Assembly: GCA_021826255.1 (NCBI GenBank)
Contig: JAKBAZ010000003.1
Coordinates: 1-34,288, forward strand
Origin: Actinomycetes bacterium
GTDB taxonomy: Bacteria > Actinomycetota > Acidimicrobiia > Acidimicrobiales > RAAP-2
Direction of reading: 5' to 3'
DNA: 34,288 nucleotides
The position numbers and the translations under genes were made by a program. The notes beneath the pieces are model-generated. The model saw nothing but the letters and a program-made list of their open reading frames with translations. It was not told the origin of the DNA and made no database searches. Each line of letters opens with the position of its first letter. Position 1 is the first letter of the stretch. Below, in pieces: positions 7,286 to 16,700 of the stretch.

Positions 7286-8338
7286 CTAGACGACCGACGG
7301 CGCAGGAATCTCACCGGATCCGCGGATCACCAACTCGCTCGGGACGACGACTTCGCGAACCGGAGAGGTGTCACCGTCGAGGCGGCAGAACAGCAAGGTG
7401 GCCGCTTCTCTAGCAATTCTTTCGGGATTCTGAGCGACGACCGTGACTGCCGGTTCGAGGAGATCGGCCATAATGAGGTCGTCGAAACCCACGACGGCGA
7501 CTCGCTGTTGCAAGTGTCGAGAACGAATTGCCCGAAGCGCTCCCATAAGTACGAGGTTTTGTCCGGCGAATAAGGCGGTGGGCGGATTGGCGGAATCGAG
7601 TAGCCGACCGACCACGTGTTCGGCCGCCGGAGCCGTTCGCAAATCGAGGTGCACCAGGGTGGGATCAACGCTCAGTCCCGCTTCACTCATCGCGTCGCGA
7701 AATCCGGCGAATCTCTCCTGAGAGGTGTAGATCGTAGTGAGATCACCCAGAAAGGCGATTCGACGGTGCCCGTATCGAAGAAGGTGCCGAGTCGCTCTCG
7801 TCACGCCGTCGCGCGAATCACTCAGCACGCAGTCTGCTTCGAGATTGACTGGTGGGCGGTCGACGAAGACAAAGGGGGTTCCGGCACGCTGCTCGCGAGC
7901 GAGGTAGCTGTGGTCTCGTGACGCGGGAGCCATGATGAAGCCGTCGACACGATGGCGTGACATCGCGGCCGTCAGAGTCAGTTCTCGCTCGGGGTCCTCC
8001 TCGAAACTTCCACCGACCACCACGACACTTCGCCTGATAGCCACTTCTTCCACCGAACGATAGATCGTGGCTGAAAAGGGATTGGAGAGATCCTCGAGCA
8101 AGACCGCAATAGTGGACGACCGTCCGTCCAGTCTCCGTAGGGCGCTGGCTGAGATATTGGGTTGGTAGTGCAGTTGGGCCGCCGCCAGTCGAACTCGGCT
8201 GGCCAACTCCTCGTTCACGGTGGACTCGTTATTGACAACGCGCGATACGGTCTTCAAGCTGACCCCGGCCAACGCGGCCACGTCTTTCATCGTGGCCCGA
8301 GGGCCCGACGCGCGACCCGCATTCAACTCTTTTGCCAC
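7286..8338 (-). CDS. LacI/GalR-family transcriptional regulator
   Basis: Probable sugar-responsive repressor of the neighbouring transporter genes. Residues 17-60 form the LacI helix-turn-helix and hinge (MKDVAALAGVSLKTVSRVVN, then NISASALRR). The rest is a periplasmic-binding-protein-like effector domain (IAVLLEDLSNPFSATI, VDGFIMAPAS, RRIAFLGDL, VAVVGFDD). The GTG start at 8338 has a GGGGAG ribosome site 6 bases upstream. A start at the internal ATG (8290) would match shorter family members, but the ribosome site favours the GTG. It is divergent from the PfkB kinase gene and directly upstream of the RbsB-like operon. An operator-like palindrome inside its own promoter suggests autoregulation. 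Confidence 0.93.
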   Translation of the reverse strand: MAKELNAGRASGPRATMKDVAALAGVSLKTVSRVVNNESTVNEELASRVRLAAAQLHYQPNISASALRRLDGRSSTIAVLLEDLSNPFSATIYRSVEEVAIRRSVVVVGGSFEEDPERELTLTAAMSRHRVDGFIMAPASRDHSYLAREQRAGTPFVFVDRPPVNLEADCVLSDSRDGVTRATRHLLRYGHRRIAFLGDLTTIYTSQERFAGFRDAMSEAGLSVDPTLVHLDLRTAPAAEHVVGRLLDSANPPTALFAGQNLVLMGALRAIRSRHLQQRVAVVGFDDLIMADLLEPAVTVVAQNPERIAREAATLLFCRLDGDTSPVREVVVPSELVIRGSGEIPAPSVV

Positions 8339-8359
8339 CTACTACTCCCCCAGCCTGGT

Positions 8360-8373
8360 GGTCGACGTCGACC
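8360..8373. promoter_or_regulatory. Perfect 14-base palindrome in the regulator/kinase intergenic region
   Basis: GGTCGACGTCGACC is self-complementary with a central CG step. Its centre is 33 bases from the centre of the GATAACGTTGTC element, close to three helical turns, so two bound dimers would lie on the same DNA face. It falls just after the predicted start of the regulator transcript. In GC-rich DNA such a palindrome could also arise by chance. Confidence 0.4.
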
Positions 8374-8382
8374 GGCAATCGG

Positions 8383-8411
8383 ATGTTAGGTGAGATAACG
8401 TTGTCTTTCAA
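8383..8411 (-). promoter_or_regulatory. Promoter of the LacI-family gene
   Basis: TTGAAA (-35, 8406-8411) and TAACAT (-10, 8383-8388) on the minus strand are separated by exactly 17 bases. The operator-like element lies wholly within this spacer. A kinase promoter on the plus strand was not recognised. Confidence 0.55.
8394..8405. promoter_or_regulatory. LacI-family operator-like element in the regulator promoter spacer
   Basis: GATAACGTTGTC differs at one base from the perfect palindrome GACAACGTTGTC at the RbsB-like promoter. It lies between the -35 and -10 boxes of the regulator gene and 22 bases before the kinase start codon, so one bound repressor could control both divergent genes. Confidence 0.65.
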
Positions 8412-8427
8412 GAACTGAGGGGGGACT

Positions 8428-9387
8428 GTGGCTCAGCGCGTGGCCGTCATCGGTGAGAATCTCGTGGATCTTTTCGTCAATTCCGAGGGCGTCATCACGG
8501 GGGTGGTTGGCGGTGGGCCGCTCAATGTCGCTCGAACCGTGGCCCGGCTAGGGGGTAACGCGGACTTCGTCTCTGGGATATCGGACGACATCTTTGGCCG
8601 ACGAATTCGAGAGGTCGCCACCGCCGACGGAGTACACCTCGCGCGCCCGGTCGCTTCGCCCCGACCCACCACTATGGCTCTCGTGGAACTGAGCGCTGGG
8701 GACGCGCGCTACCACTTTCATCTGCGAGACACCGCGGCGTTTGACGTGGACGACGTCAGCGATCTCGTCGACGTGGGCGCCCTCTACGTCGGCACTCTGG
8801 GTCTCGTCGTTGCCCCCATGGCCGACTCGTGCCTACTCGCCGTGAGGAACGCCGACGAGCGAACACTGGTGGTGCTCGATCCCAACTGTCGCCCCCAAGC
8901 CACACCTCACCGTGAGGAGTACGTCACACGAATCATCGCTCTGTGTGCGCGCACGGACGTGCTCAAGGTATCGGTAGATGACCTCGACTTTCTTTTTCCC
9001 GGACTCGATCCCCAATCGGGGGGCGAGAAGTTGAGAGAGGCGGGGGCCAGACTCGTCGTCGTGACCGACGGCGGAGAACCCATCCGGGCGCTCGTGGGTG
9101 AACGCTGGATCGAAGTTCCGGTGGCACCCGTCGCGGTGGTTGACACCGTAGGAGCCGGTGACTCGCTCGTGGGGGCGTTCATCGTGTGGTGGCTCGGACA
9201 CGACCTCAGCCGGTCCAGCCTGGTGGACGAGTCGTTCGTGGATCCCGCGCTTCGAGCCGCGGTCGACGTCTCTCGACGGACCTGCATGGTTCACGGGGCC
9301 GAGCCACCCCACCTCGATGAGGTCCTCTCCGAGGACACCTGGAGTTGGGCTAGGACGGACTCATCCACCACTCCATCAACTCCATGA
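8428..9387 (+). CDS. PfkB-family carbohydrate kinase, fructokinase-like
   Basis: Predicted to phosphorylate an imported sugar in the cytoplasm using ATP. The 319 residues show the ribokinase-family N-terminal signature GGGPLNVARTVARLGG (28-43), with the sugar-binding region before it, and the C-terminal signature DTVGAGDSLVGAF (239-251), whose Asp 245 is the catalytic base and whose GAG forms the anion hole. The family includes fructokinase, ribokinase and 2-keto-3-deoxygluconate kinase, and sequence alone does not separate them with certainty. The GTG start has a GAGGGGGG ribosome site. The gene is divergent from the LacI-family regulator, which suggests joint control. Its last 38 bases overlap the oppositely oriented dehydrogenase gene. 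Confidence 0.92.
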   Translation: MAQRVAVIGENLVDLFVNSEGVITGVVGGGPLNVARTVARLGGNADFVSGISDDIFGRRIREVATADGVHLARPVASPRPTTMALVELSAGDARYHFHLRDTAAFDVDDVSDLVDVGALYVGTLGLVVAPMADSCLLAVRNADERTLVVLDPNCRPQATPHREEYVTRIIALCARTDVLKVSVDDLDFLFPGLDPQSGGEKLREAGARLVVVTDGGEPIRALVGERWIEVPVAPVAVVDTVGAGDSLVGAFIVWWLGHDLSRSSLVDESFVDPALRAAVDVSRRTCMVHGAEPPHLDEVLSEDTWSWARTDSSTTPSTP

Positions 9388-10309
9388 TGGCGACGGTCTC
9401 GTCGTGCGGCATGACGGGACTTTCGAGAAGCCCGGCCCTGAGGCACCGAGCGACTTCTTGAGCCTGGTAGTGAAGCCCACGTCCCGTAACGGGAAAGTCG
9501 AATCGTGTCTCTTCGCCCGTTCGGTCGATCAAGGTGAAGCCCCGGGAGGCATAGAAATCCCCGTCAATCTCGACTCGAGCCTCCGTGCCCGACACGCACG
9601 CTCGAGTGGCACTTCGAGCGCTCGAGGTGCAGGTAATCAGAGCGTGGGCCCCACCGGGATATCCGAGTACCGCTGAGGCTTGTCCATCGACTCCGGTAAA
9701 GGCGGGGTCGGTGAGGGCGACGCGTCGATGGGGCAGTCCGAGGATCATCACCGCGAAGGACAAGGGGTAGACCCCGAGGTCGAGAATCGCCGACCCTCCA
9801 AGTTCGGGGGCGTAGAGCCGAGACGAGGGATCTTCGGCGAACCACTTGCCGTGATCAGCCTCGACAGTGCGAATCTCACCGAGGCGACCCTCGGCGATGA
9901 GTTGGCGAAGACGCACAATGTGGGGTAAGAAACGCGACCACATCGCCTCCATGACGAAGAGATTCCGGACCCGCGCCTCATCCACCACCTCACGTGCTTC
10001 GGCGCCAGTCATAGTGAACGCCTTTTCGACGAGCACCGGCTTGCCGGCCCGCAGGGCGAGGAGCGCGTTGTCTCGGTGAAAAGGGTGGGGAGTTCCCACG
10101 TAGACGACGTCCACCTCGGGATCGTCCACCAACTCCTCGTAGGACCCGTAGGACCTCGCCACCCCCATCTCTTCGGCGAACGCTCGGGCCGAGTCGGCAT
10201 TGCGTGAACCCACGGCGTGAACCCGCTGATCCTCCACGAACGTCAAGTCCGAGGTAAAGGTATGGGAGATCTTCCCCGTTCCAAGAACACCCCAGCGCAA
10301 CTCCGACAT
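9350..10309 (-). CDS. Gfo/Idh/MocA-family oxidoreductase, dihydrodiol/D-xylose dehydrogenase-like
   Basis: NAD(P)-dependent dehydrogenase of 319 residues. The Rossmann motif GVLGTGKIS (7-15) begins the protein. Catalytic Lys 96 lies in the EKAFT motif, followed by the family segment FVMEAMWSRFLP (118-129) and DLGVYP with Asp 177 and Tyr 181. The EAMW-R-FLP block is typical of the dimeric dihydrodiol dehydrogenase subgroup, whose members include NADP-dependent D-xylose 1-dehydrogenases. That fits a location beside a XylF-like importer, but the substrate is inferred. The ATG at 10309 has an AGGGAG ribosome site 5 bases upstream; an upstream in-frame start is less likely. Its 3' end overlaps the PfkB kinase gene tail to tail. 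Confidence 0.9.
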   Translation of the reverse strand: MSELRWGVLGTGKISHTFTSDLTFVEDQRVHAVGSRNADSARAFAEEMGVARSYGSYEELVDDPEVDVVYVGTPHPFHRDNALLALRAGKPVLVEKAFTMTGAEAREVVDEARVRNLFVMEAMWSRFLPHIVRLRQLIAEGRLGEIRTVEADHGKWFAEDPSSRLYAPELGGSAILDLGVYPLSFAVMILGLPHRRVALTDPAFTGVDGQASAVLGYPGGAHALITCTSSARSATRACVSGTEARVEIDGDFYASRGFTLIDRTGEETRFDFPVTGRGLHYQAQEVARCLRAGLLESPVMPHDETVAIMELMEWWMSPS

Positions 10310-10353
10310 GCTGACTCCCTTCAGTCGACCCACCTTAGAAGGCGCTCGACCCC

Positions 10354-10359
10354 TAAAGT
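10354..10359 (+). promoter_or_regulatory. -10 element giving a leaderless YyaL transcript
   Basis: TAAAGT ends 6 bases before the GTG start codon. This spacing puts the transcription start at or next to the start codon, and there is no ribosome-binding site. Leaderless mRNAs are common in actinobacteria. No good -35 box is visible. Confidence 0.45.
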
Positions 10360-10365
10360 TTCCCC

Positions 10366-12315
10366 GTGCCCCTGCTCCGCGATGTTCAGCACCTCTCTGC
10401 GTACCTCGACGCTCATCGCGATAATCCGGTCGACTGGTGGGCGTGGGGTGAGGACGCGTTTGACGAAGCTCGTCGACGAGACGTTCCGCTTCTCATTTCC
10501 GTGGGCTACGCCGCGTGCCACTGGTGCCACGTGATGGCTCACGAGTCCTTCGAGAGTCCCACTCTTGCGGCCCTGCTCAACGAGAGTGTGGTAGCCATCA
10601 AAGTCGATCGAGAAGAGCGCCCCGATATCGATGCGCTCTATATGGCGGCCACGCAACTGTTATCGGGCCACGGGGGATGGCCCATGACGGTCTTCGTCCG
10701 ACCTGACGGACGACCCTTCGTTGCCGGCACCTACTATCCACCCTCCGATCGAGGCGGACTCGTGGGGTTTCCCACCCTGGTTCGCGCTGTCGCCGACGCG
10801 TGGAGAGACCGCCGAGACGTGGTGAACGACCAGGTGGAGAGACTCGACGAGGCTCTTCGGCGCGAAGTACGCGTCGTCGACCACCTCAGCCCCCACACCG
10901 ACGTCGGCAGTGACCTCGAGGCGGCGGAGGCTCGACTCGTAGACGAACTCGTCACCATGACCGATACTCACGGTGGTCACGGTGCTCCCCGTTTCCCGCG
11001 CCCCTCATTCGCGGAGGCTCTGTGGAGAGGACGCCACTCTGACGCGCGGGCGGCCGCAACCCGAATGCTGAGGTCCCTTTCTCGGGGCGGGCTCTTCGAC
11101 CATCTCGACGGTGGTTTCGCTCGTTACAGCGTCGACGAGTATTGGAACGTTCCTCACTTCGAGAAGATGCTGAGCGACCAAGCGTTGCTCGCTCGCACCT
11201 TCTGGCGCATCGGTAGCGACCCCGGCGCCGACCCGGAGTGGCGGATCGTGGCGGAACGAACCGCTGACTTCGTGGAGCGGAGACTTCGCCGGGGGGATCT
11301 CTACTGCTCCTCCCTCGACGCCGACGCCGACGGGCGAGAAGGAAGTCACGTGACCTGGACCCTCGACGAAGTCGACTCCGCCCTCGGCGACTTCCCGAGC
11401 ACCCTTCGCAACCGAGTACTCGAGCGGTACTGCATCCGGGCCGAGGGCGATCTCGAGGGACGCTGTGTCCCTCGCCTCGCCGCGAGTGAACCTTTTGAGG
11501 AGCCGAGAGAACTCGTCAACGCTCTCGAGCGACTGCGCGCGGTAAGAGAACAACGCCCGGCGCCCGCTCGGGACAACAAGATTGTCCTGGAATGGAACGC
11601 GATGTGGGCTAGTGCCCTCTTCGCCTCCCGCGATGCCTCGCTTGAACAACGCGCCCGCGACGTGCTCGTCGCCCTCGACACGACCTGCTCGGACGGTGAG
11701 ACGTGGTGGCGGACTGACTCGCGACAGCACCATGCGACGGCGTCCGACCTCGCGTGGTACCTCGACGCCCTGCTCGACGCCTTCGAGTCCGATGGGTCTC
11801 CCGAGTGGCTCGAACGAAGCAGACACGTGGCCACCGTCCTTCGGCGCGACTTCGTCGAGTCGGGCACGTTGCGCGTGAGCGCTCCCGACGCCGGCCTGTA
11901 CCTCGCCCCCCAGGAGGTCTTCGACGGGGCCACTCCCTCCGCTCACGCCATCGGCCTACGCGCTTTCGCCCGCCTCGGCCTGGTGGACGACCCGGCCTTC
12001 ACCGAGCTCGCGCGAGATCTCGCGCAATCGGTGACCCCTCTCGTGACAACTCATCCGCGCGCGGTCGTCGACTCCGTCGAGGCGTCGCGCTGGGTGGACG
12101 ATGCCGTCGAGGTGGTGATTCCGGGTGAACGGGGGGAACTCGCCCGTCACGTACGATCGATGCCGATGTTGCGCGCGATTCTCGTCACCGGTCAGGGATC
12201 GTCATCTCTTCTCGATGACAAGGCGCCCGGTTGGGCCTACGTCTGCCGTCGAGGGGTATGTCGACACCCCGTGAGCGACGTCGGCGCACTGACGAGCGCT
12301 CTCGAGGAGGCGTAG
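10366..12315 (+). CDS. YyaL/spermatogenesis-associated-protein-20-like thioredoxin-domain protein (DUF255)
   Basis: The 649 residues have two parts. An N-terminal thioredoxin-like DUF255 domain (about 1-160) contains NPVDWWAW (20-27) and the redox motif CHWC (Cys 51 and Cys 54). It is followed by an all-alpha toroid resembling six-hairpin glycosidases, with the family segments GGFARYSVDEYWNVPHFEKM and KIVLEWNAMWASAL. The family is widespread and conserved (about 650-700 residues), yet its reaction is unknown; N-acylglucosamine 2-epimerase-like folds and thiol chemistry have been suggested. The GTG start appears leaderless. It is divergent from the dehydrogenase gene (56 bases) and overlaps the next gene by one base, so the two are probably co-transcribed. 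Confidence 0.92.
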   Translation: MPLLRDVQHLSAYLDAHRDNPVDWWAWGEDAFDEARRRDVPLLISVGYAACHWCHVMAHESFESPTLAALLNESVVAIKVDREERPDIDALYMAATQLLSGHGGWPMTVFVRPDGRPFVAGTYYPPSDRGGLVGFPTLVRAVADAWRDRRDVVNDQVERLDEALRREVRVVDHLSPHTDVGSDLEAAEARLVDELVTMTDTHGGHGAPRFPRPSFAEALWRGRHSDARAAATRMLRSLSRGGLFDHLDGGFARYSVDEYWNVPHFEKMLSDQALLARTFWRIGSDPGADPEWRIVAERTADFVERRLRRGDLYCSSLDADADGREGSHVTWTLDEVDSALGDFPSTLRNRVLERYCIRAEGDLEGRCVPRLAASEPFEEPRELVNALERLRAVREQRPAPARDNKIVLEWNAMWASALFASRDASLEQRARDVLVALDTTCSDGETWWRTDSRQHHATASDLAWYLDALLDAFESDGSPEWLERSRHVATVLRRDFVESGTLRVSAPDAGLYLAPQEVFDGATPSAHAIGLRAFARLGLVDDPAFTELARDLAQSVTPLVTTHPRAVVDSVEASRWVDDAVEVVIPGERGELARHVRSMPMLRAILVTGQGSSSLLDDKAPGWAYVCRRGVCRHPVSDVGALTSALEEA

Positions 12316-13031
12316 TGGCCTGGCGTCGAGATCCGGCCGCTCGCGAGATTAAACGGCTGGTGGAGAGAATCCCCACGACGAGAGCCGTCGACCTCACCCC
12401 CGGTTCGACCGTCCTCGGACTCGTTCTCGGGTCGACCAACGAGTCGACCACGGTGATCGACCTCTACTCCCACGCCCTCGTGCGATGGCGTGTTCCGTGG
12501 CCCGAGGACACCGAGACCGACCTGGCCGCCTTTGACGTCGTGGAGGGAGTTCTCGCCGAGGACGTCGAACGCCACGATCTAGCCCAGCCCGAGGCCGTCA
12601 CGCTCGCCGAACTTCCCCGACGCCTCGGTACCTATCGGGGTCGGAGGGTTCGGCGCTGGCTGGAGGCCCTCGTCACCCCCTCGGACGGACCTCTCTTTGG
12701 ATTTCGCGGTCCGTCCGCTCCGTACTGGGAGTTTCGGGGTGAACGGCCGTCGGTCGCGCTGATCGCGGCCGATCGCGGACCCCAGCTCATGCGTCGATTC
12801 GAGGACGGCTCGACGTGGGTTCGTTTCGGATGGGCCGGCGACGACATTTGGCTTCTCTGCGAGGACGCCCACGCGGTGCGCACGATCGAGGCGACGAGAC
12901 GTGCCACCCTCACGGGAAGGGACCTCGCGACGTCGCTCGGATTCCGCCCCAACTACGTGCTCACGACGTTGTCAGCGCCCATCGACGGGCACTGCTACAA
13001 GAGCTGCACGGGTCTACTACCGCGCTCCTAG
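12315..13031 (+). CDS. Uncharacterised protein co-transcribed with the YyaL-like gene
   Basis: I do not recognise this 238-residue protein. It is soluble, rich in Arg, Trp and acidic residues, has no signal peptide or membrane segment, and ends with HCYKSC near the C terminus, a CxxxC pair. The start was chosen as the GTG that shares its G with the TAG stop of the YyaL-like gene, because a strong GAGGAGG ribosome site lies just upstream. Longer upstream in-frame starts would overlap YyaL further. The tight coupling suggests a shared job with YyaL, perhaps involving thiols, but that is inference. It converges on the next gene with a gap of only 10 bases. Confidence 0.75.
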   Translation: MAWRRDPAAREIKRLVERIPTTRAVDLTPGSTVLGLVLGSTNESTTVIDLYSHALVRWRVPWPEDTETDLAAFDVVEGVLAEDVERHDLAQPEAVTLAELPRRLGTYRGRRVRRWLEALVTPSDGPLFGFRGPSAPYWEFRGERPSVALIAADRGPQLMRRFEDGSTWVRFGWAGDDIWLLCEDAHAVRTIEATRRATLTGRDLATSLGFRPNYVLTTLSAPIDGHCYKSCTGLLPRS

Positions 13032-13041
13032 TTCTGAGGAA

Positions 13042-13713
13042 TTAGCGGGGCAACTTACCCGAGGCCAGCGCCTCGGCCATGGCCCACCCGAAGACCACGA
13101 GGCGCTGTCCCGCGTCGGGGTCTAAGCCCTCGAACAGTTGAGCGTGCTCGGTGTCGGACGGAGCCTTCGCGGACACGAAGTCCAAGCCGCCCACCGGCTG
13201 GCTATCCACGCTCATAACGAAGGTCTTATCGTCAATCGCCTTCTCTGAGCCAAAACGCTTTGCCAATCGACGGCCCCAGGCCCGATCCTCTCCGGTGGGC
13301 TTGTAGCCCACGCGCGGCACGACGTCCTCCAGCCCCTGATAGGCCCGAAGTCCGTCCGGGCTCAAGAGGCGCGATCCGAGCAGCACGTCTTCATCGGGAA
13401 AGGCGAGCAGGGCGCGACGATACTGGTCGTGGAGTAGAGCCTTAAGAGTCGCGTCGGACTTCGCGTTTCGCTCCACGCAGAGCAACCCGATCAGGAGAGA
13501 CGGAGTGCCCCCAATGCGCTCGAGAGTGCAAAAGGCGTAACCCCTCAACTTCTCACCCTCACGGACCTGAGTCACGAGGACCCACTCCTCTCGCTGTTTC
13601 GAGAGAAATCCGATGTCAAAATACGGCGGACGCTCCACACACAAATCGGCCATCGCGGCAAGTTCCGCGTCACTGAGCGCCGTGCTGTCCTTGGTCGTCA
13701 CGCTGAGAGCCAT
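13042..13713 (-). CDS. Uncharacterised protein, possibly GNAT-like
   Basis: A 223-residue soluble protein that I cannot name. The order of strands and helices around residues 45-135 (EEWVLVTQVREGEKLRGYAF, then TLERIGGTPSLLIGLL, then an Arg-rich helix and a GYKPTGEDRAWG loop) recalls an N-acetyltransferase fold, but no clear acetyl-CoA-binding Q/R-x-x-G-x-G/A motif is visible. The ATG at 13713 has a GGGGGA ribosome site close by. It follows dnaE on the same strand after 34 bases, so it may be carried on the dnaE message. Confidence is high that the gene is real and low for the function. Confidence 0.7.
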   Translation of the reverse strand: MALSVTTKDSTALSDAELAAMADLCVERPPYFDIGFLSKQREEWVLVTQVREGEKLRGYAFCTLERIGGTPSLLIGLLCVERNAKSDATLKALLHDQYRRALLAFPDEDVLLGSRLLSPDGLRAYQGLEDVVPRVGYKPTGEDRAWGRRLAKRFGSEKAIDDKTFVMSVDSQPVGGLDFVSAKAPSDTEHAQLFEGLDPDAGQRLVVFGWAMAEALASGKLPR

Positions 13714-13747
13714 TCCCCCATTCTACGAGAACTGCGAGAAGGGTCTC

Positions 13748-16700
13748 TCAGGCGCGAATAACGTGGCGTCCGAATTCGGAACGAAGTTCAGGAACGACTT
13801 GGGCGATGGCTACCTGAAAGTCGGCCCCGAGGCGAAACGCCTTGCCGTCGTCGCCCGTTTCCAGAATGACCGGAGAGGGCCCGGGGTGACGCTGGAGAAC
13901 GTCTTTTAGTCGCGAAATAGTTGAGGGGGTGATGTCCTCGGGTCGAAAGGCCAGCCGTAACTCGCCGTCGCCGCGCTCGACGTAGAGCACCTCGACGTCC
14001 ATCCCACTGAACCGGGGTTCTTCGTCACGGACGTCGACTCGCACTTTGACAACCACGATGTTGTCCTTTGACAAGAGTCCCGAGACTCGAGCGAAGGCCT
14101 TGGTGGAGAAATTGATCTCAATAGACCCTCCCAGGTCTTCGAGAACCACCCGCGCGTAGGCCTGACCATCTTTGCTCGTACGGAGTTGCACTTCGGAGAA
14201 GATTCCCCCGACCCGAAAAGTTTGGTGGGCACTCCCCAAATCCTCAGCCTGTTCCCGCAGTGACACGATCGGGCCGTCCGTCTTCGTGGCGAGAAGATGC
14301 TCAACGGCGTAGAGGGGGTGGTCGGAGACGAAGGTCCCGAGCATTTCACGCTCGAAGTTAAGTTTCAGCGACGGATCGAACTCCACCGGCGGAATCGAGA
14401 CCTCGGTGCCCTCCCAGTCGTTCCCCCCGTCACCATCAAAGGCGGCAAAGAGGGTAGTAATACCGAGCGAAAGGTCCTTTCGGCGAGCCAACGTCGCCTC
14501 GACAATCTCGTCGATGGTGACCACGAGACCCATTCGGGGAAGCCCGAGTGAGTCGAACGCGCCGGCCTTAATCAGCGACTCCATGGTGCGCTTGTTGAGG
14601 ACGATGGGGTCGACACGCCGCACGAAGTCGTACATGGAGCTGAAAGGACCGGCACTCTCGCGCTCGCTCACGATCCGCTCCACGACGGCCTCACCGACGT
14701 TTCTCACTGCGGCCATACCGAACACGATCTCTCGTTGTCCCCCCGCGCGCGGCGCGAACTCGGCGAGAGACTCGTTCACGTCGGGCACTCCCACACCGAT
14801 GCCCATCTGACGAGCCTCGGCGAGGTACAGAGCGGCCTTGTCCTTGTCGTCCTTAAACGACGTGAGAAGAGCTGACATGTACTCCACCGGGTAGTTGGCC
14901 TTCAGCCAGGCGTTCTGGTACGCGATATAGGCGTACCCGTACGCGTGACTCTTATTGAAGGCGTAGTCAGCGAACGGCTCGATTTTGTCGAAGATGGCCT
15001 TGCCGAGTTCTCGCCCGTAACCCTCACGCTCAGCTCCGTCTTCGAACTTCTGACGTTGCTTTTGAATCATCTCTTTAATCTTTTTGGAGCACGCTTTGCG
15101 TAGATCGTCCGCTTCGGTCATCGAAAAGCCCGCCACTTTGGTGGCGACGCGCATGATGTCCTCTTGATAGATCATTAATCCGTACGTCTCGCCGAGGATG
15201 GTCTCAAGGTCCGGGTGGTCGTAGCGAACCGACTGGCGCTGGTTCTTACGGTCGGCGTAGTCGTTGTGGACGTTTTCGGACAGGGGCCCCGGTCTATACA
15301 GCGCCACGAGGGCCGCAATGTCGTCAAAACTCGTCGGAGCCAGTCGACGCATCAGTTGACGCATCTTTTCGCCCTCGAGCTGAAAAATACCGATGGAGTT
15401 TCCGAGGCGCAACATCTCGAAGACCTTCGGATCGTCGAGGGGCACGTGGTCAATATCAATATCGAGGCCGTGGAGTCGGCGAATGTGCTCGAGGGTGCGT
15501 TCGATGATGGCCAGGTTGCGTAGTCCCAGGAAATCCATCTTTAACAGACCCAGTTTTTCGATGGCCGTCGCCTCGTACTGAGTCACGATGGGCGCTTCTT
15601 CGAGGGACGCGTTAGGACCGGCCTTGCGTTGAATGGGGACGTAGTCGAGCACGGGTCCACGAGTAATCACCACGGCGGCGGCGTGGATACCGTCTTGGCG
15701 ACGCTTGTCGACAAAACCCATCGCGGTATCGACAATGTGGCGTACTTCGGCGTCGCTGTCGTAGAGAGTTCGGAGGTCCTGGGCCTCGGCAAATCGAGAT
15801 TCGTAGCCCGGAGTGGGAGTGAAGCACGCCGCCAACGGCAGGTCTTGACCCATCACGAGTGGGGGCATGGCCTTGGCGATGAGGTCACCCTTGGCCGGGG
15901 GGTATCCGAGCACTCGGGCCGCGTCGCGCACGGCGGCGCGGGCCTTGATGGTGGAGAAGGTCACGATCTGGGCCACGTGGTCACTGCCGTAGCGCTCGGC
16001 GGCGTAGCGGATCATGTCGCCGCGGTAGCGCTCGTCGAAGTCCATGTCGATATCGGGCATCTGTTTGCGGCCCGGATTCAAAAATCTCTCGAAAATAAGT
16101 CCGTACCGAATCGGATCGATGTCCACGATGCGCAGGCAGTACGCCACGCAGCACCCCGCCGCCGAACCGCGCCCCGGACCCACCCGAATTCCGACCTCTC
16201 GCGCGTGTCGAATCAAGTCCCACACCACGAGGAAGTAGTCGGAGAAACCCATCTCGGCGATCACCGACAGTTCGTAGTCCAATCGTTCGCGAACTTCCGA
16301 CGAGAGATCTTCGCCGTAGCGCTCCTTCGCCCCAAGGTAGGTCAAATGCTTCAAGTAGGCGTCCGCCCCCTCGGAGTGGACAGCACCCGCGTGCTCTCGC
16401 GGAATGGGGAACTCCGGAAGGGCGTTATTGCCAAAGTCAATGGTGACTTCGGCTCGTTCGGCAATCGCCAAGGTGTTATCACAGGCCTCGGGCACCTCTT
16501 TGAAGAGTTCTCGCATCTCGACGGCACTCTTCAAGTAGTGCTGGTCGGAGTCGAAGCGAAAGCGATCCGGATCGGCCACCCGGGCGCCGGTTCCGATGCA
16601 GAGCAACGCGTCGTGCATGGCGGCGTCCTCGTGACGGACGTAGTGAAGGTCGTTCGTCGCCACGAGGGGTGCCCCAATGTCCCGGGAGAGACGGATGAGA

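Noticed and set aside
13714..13747. Gap between dnaE and the GNAT-like gene as a terminator
   Set aside because: No stable hairpin or T-run is visible in the 34 bases.
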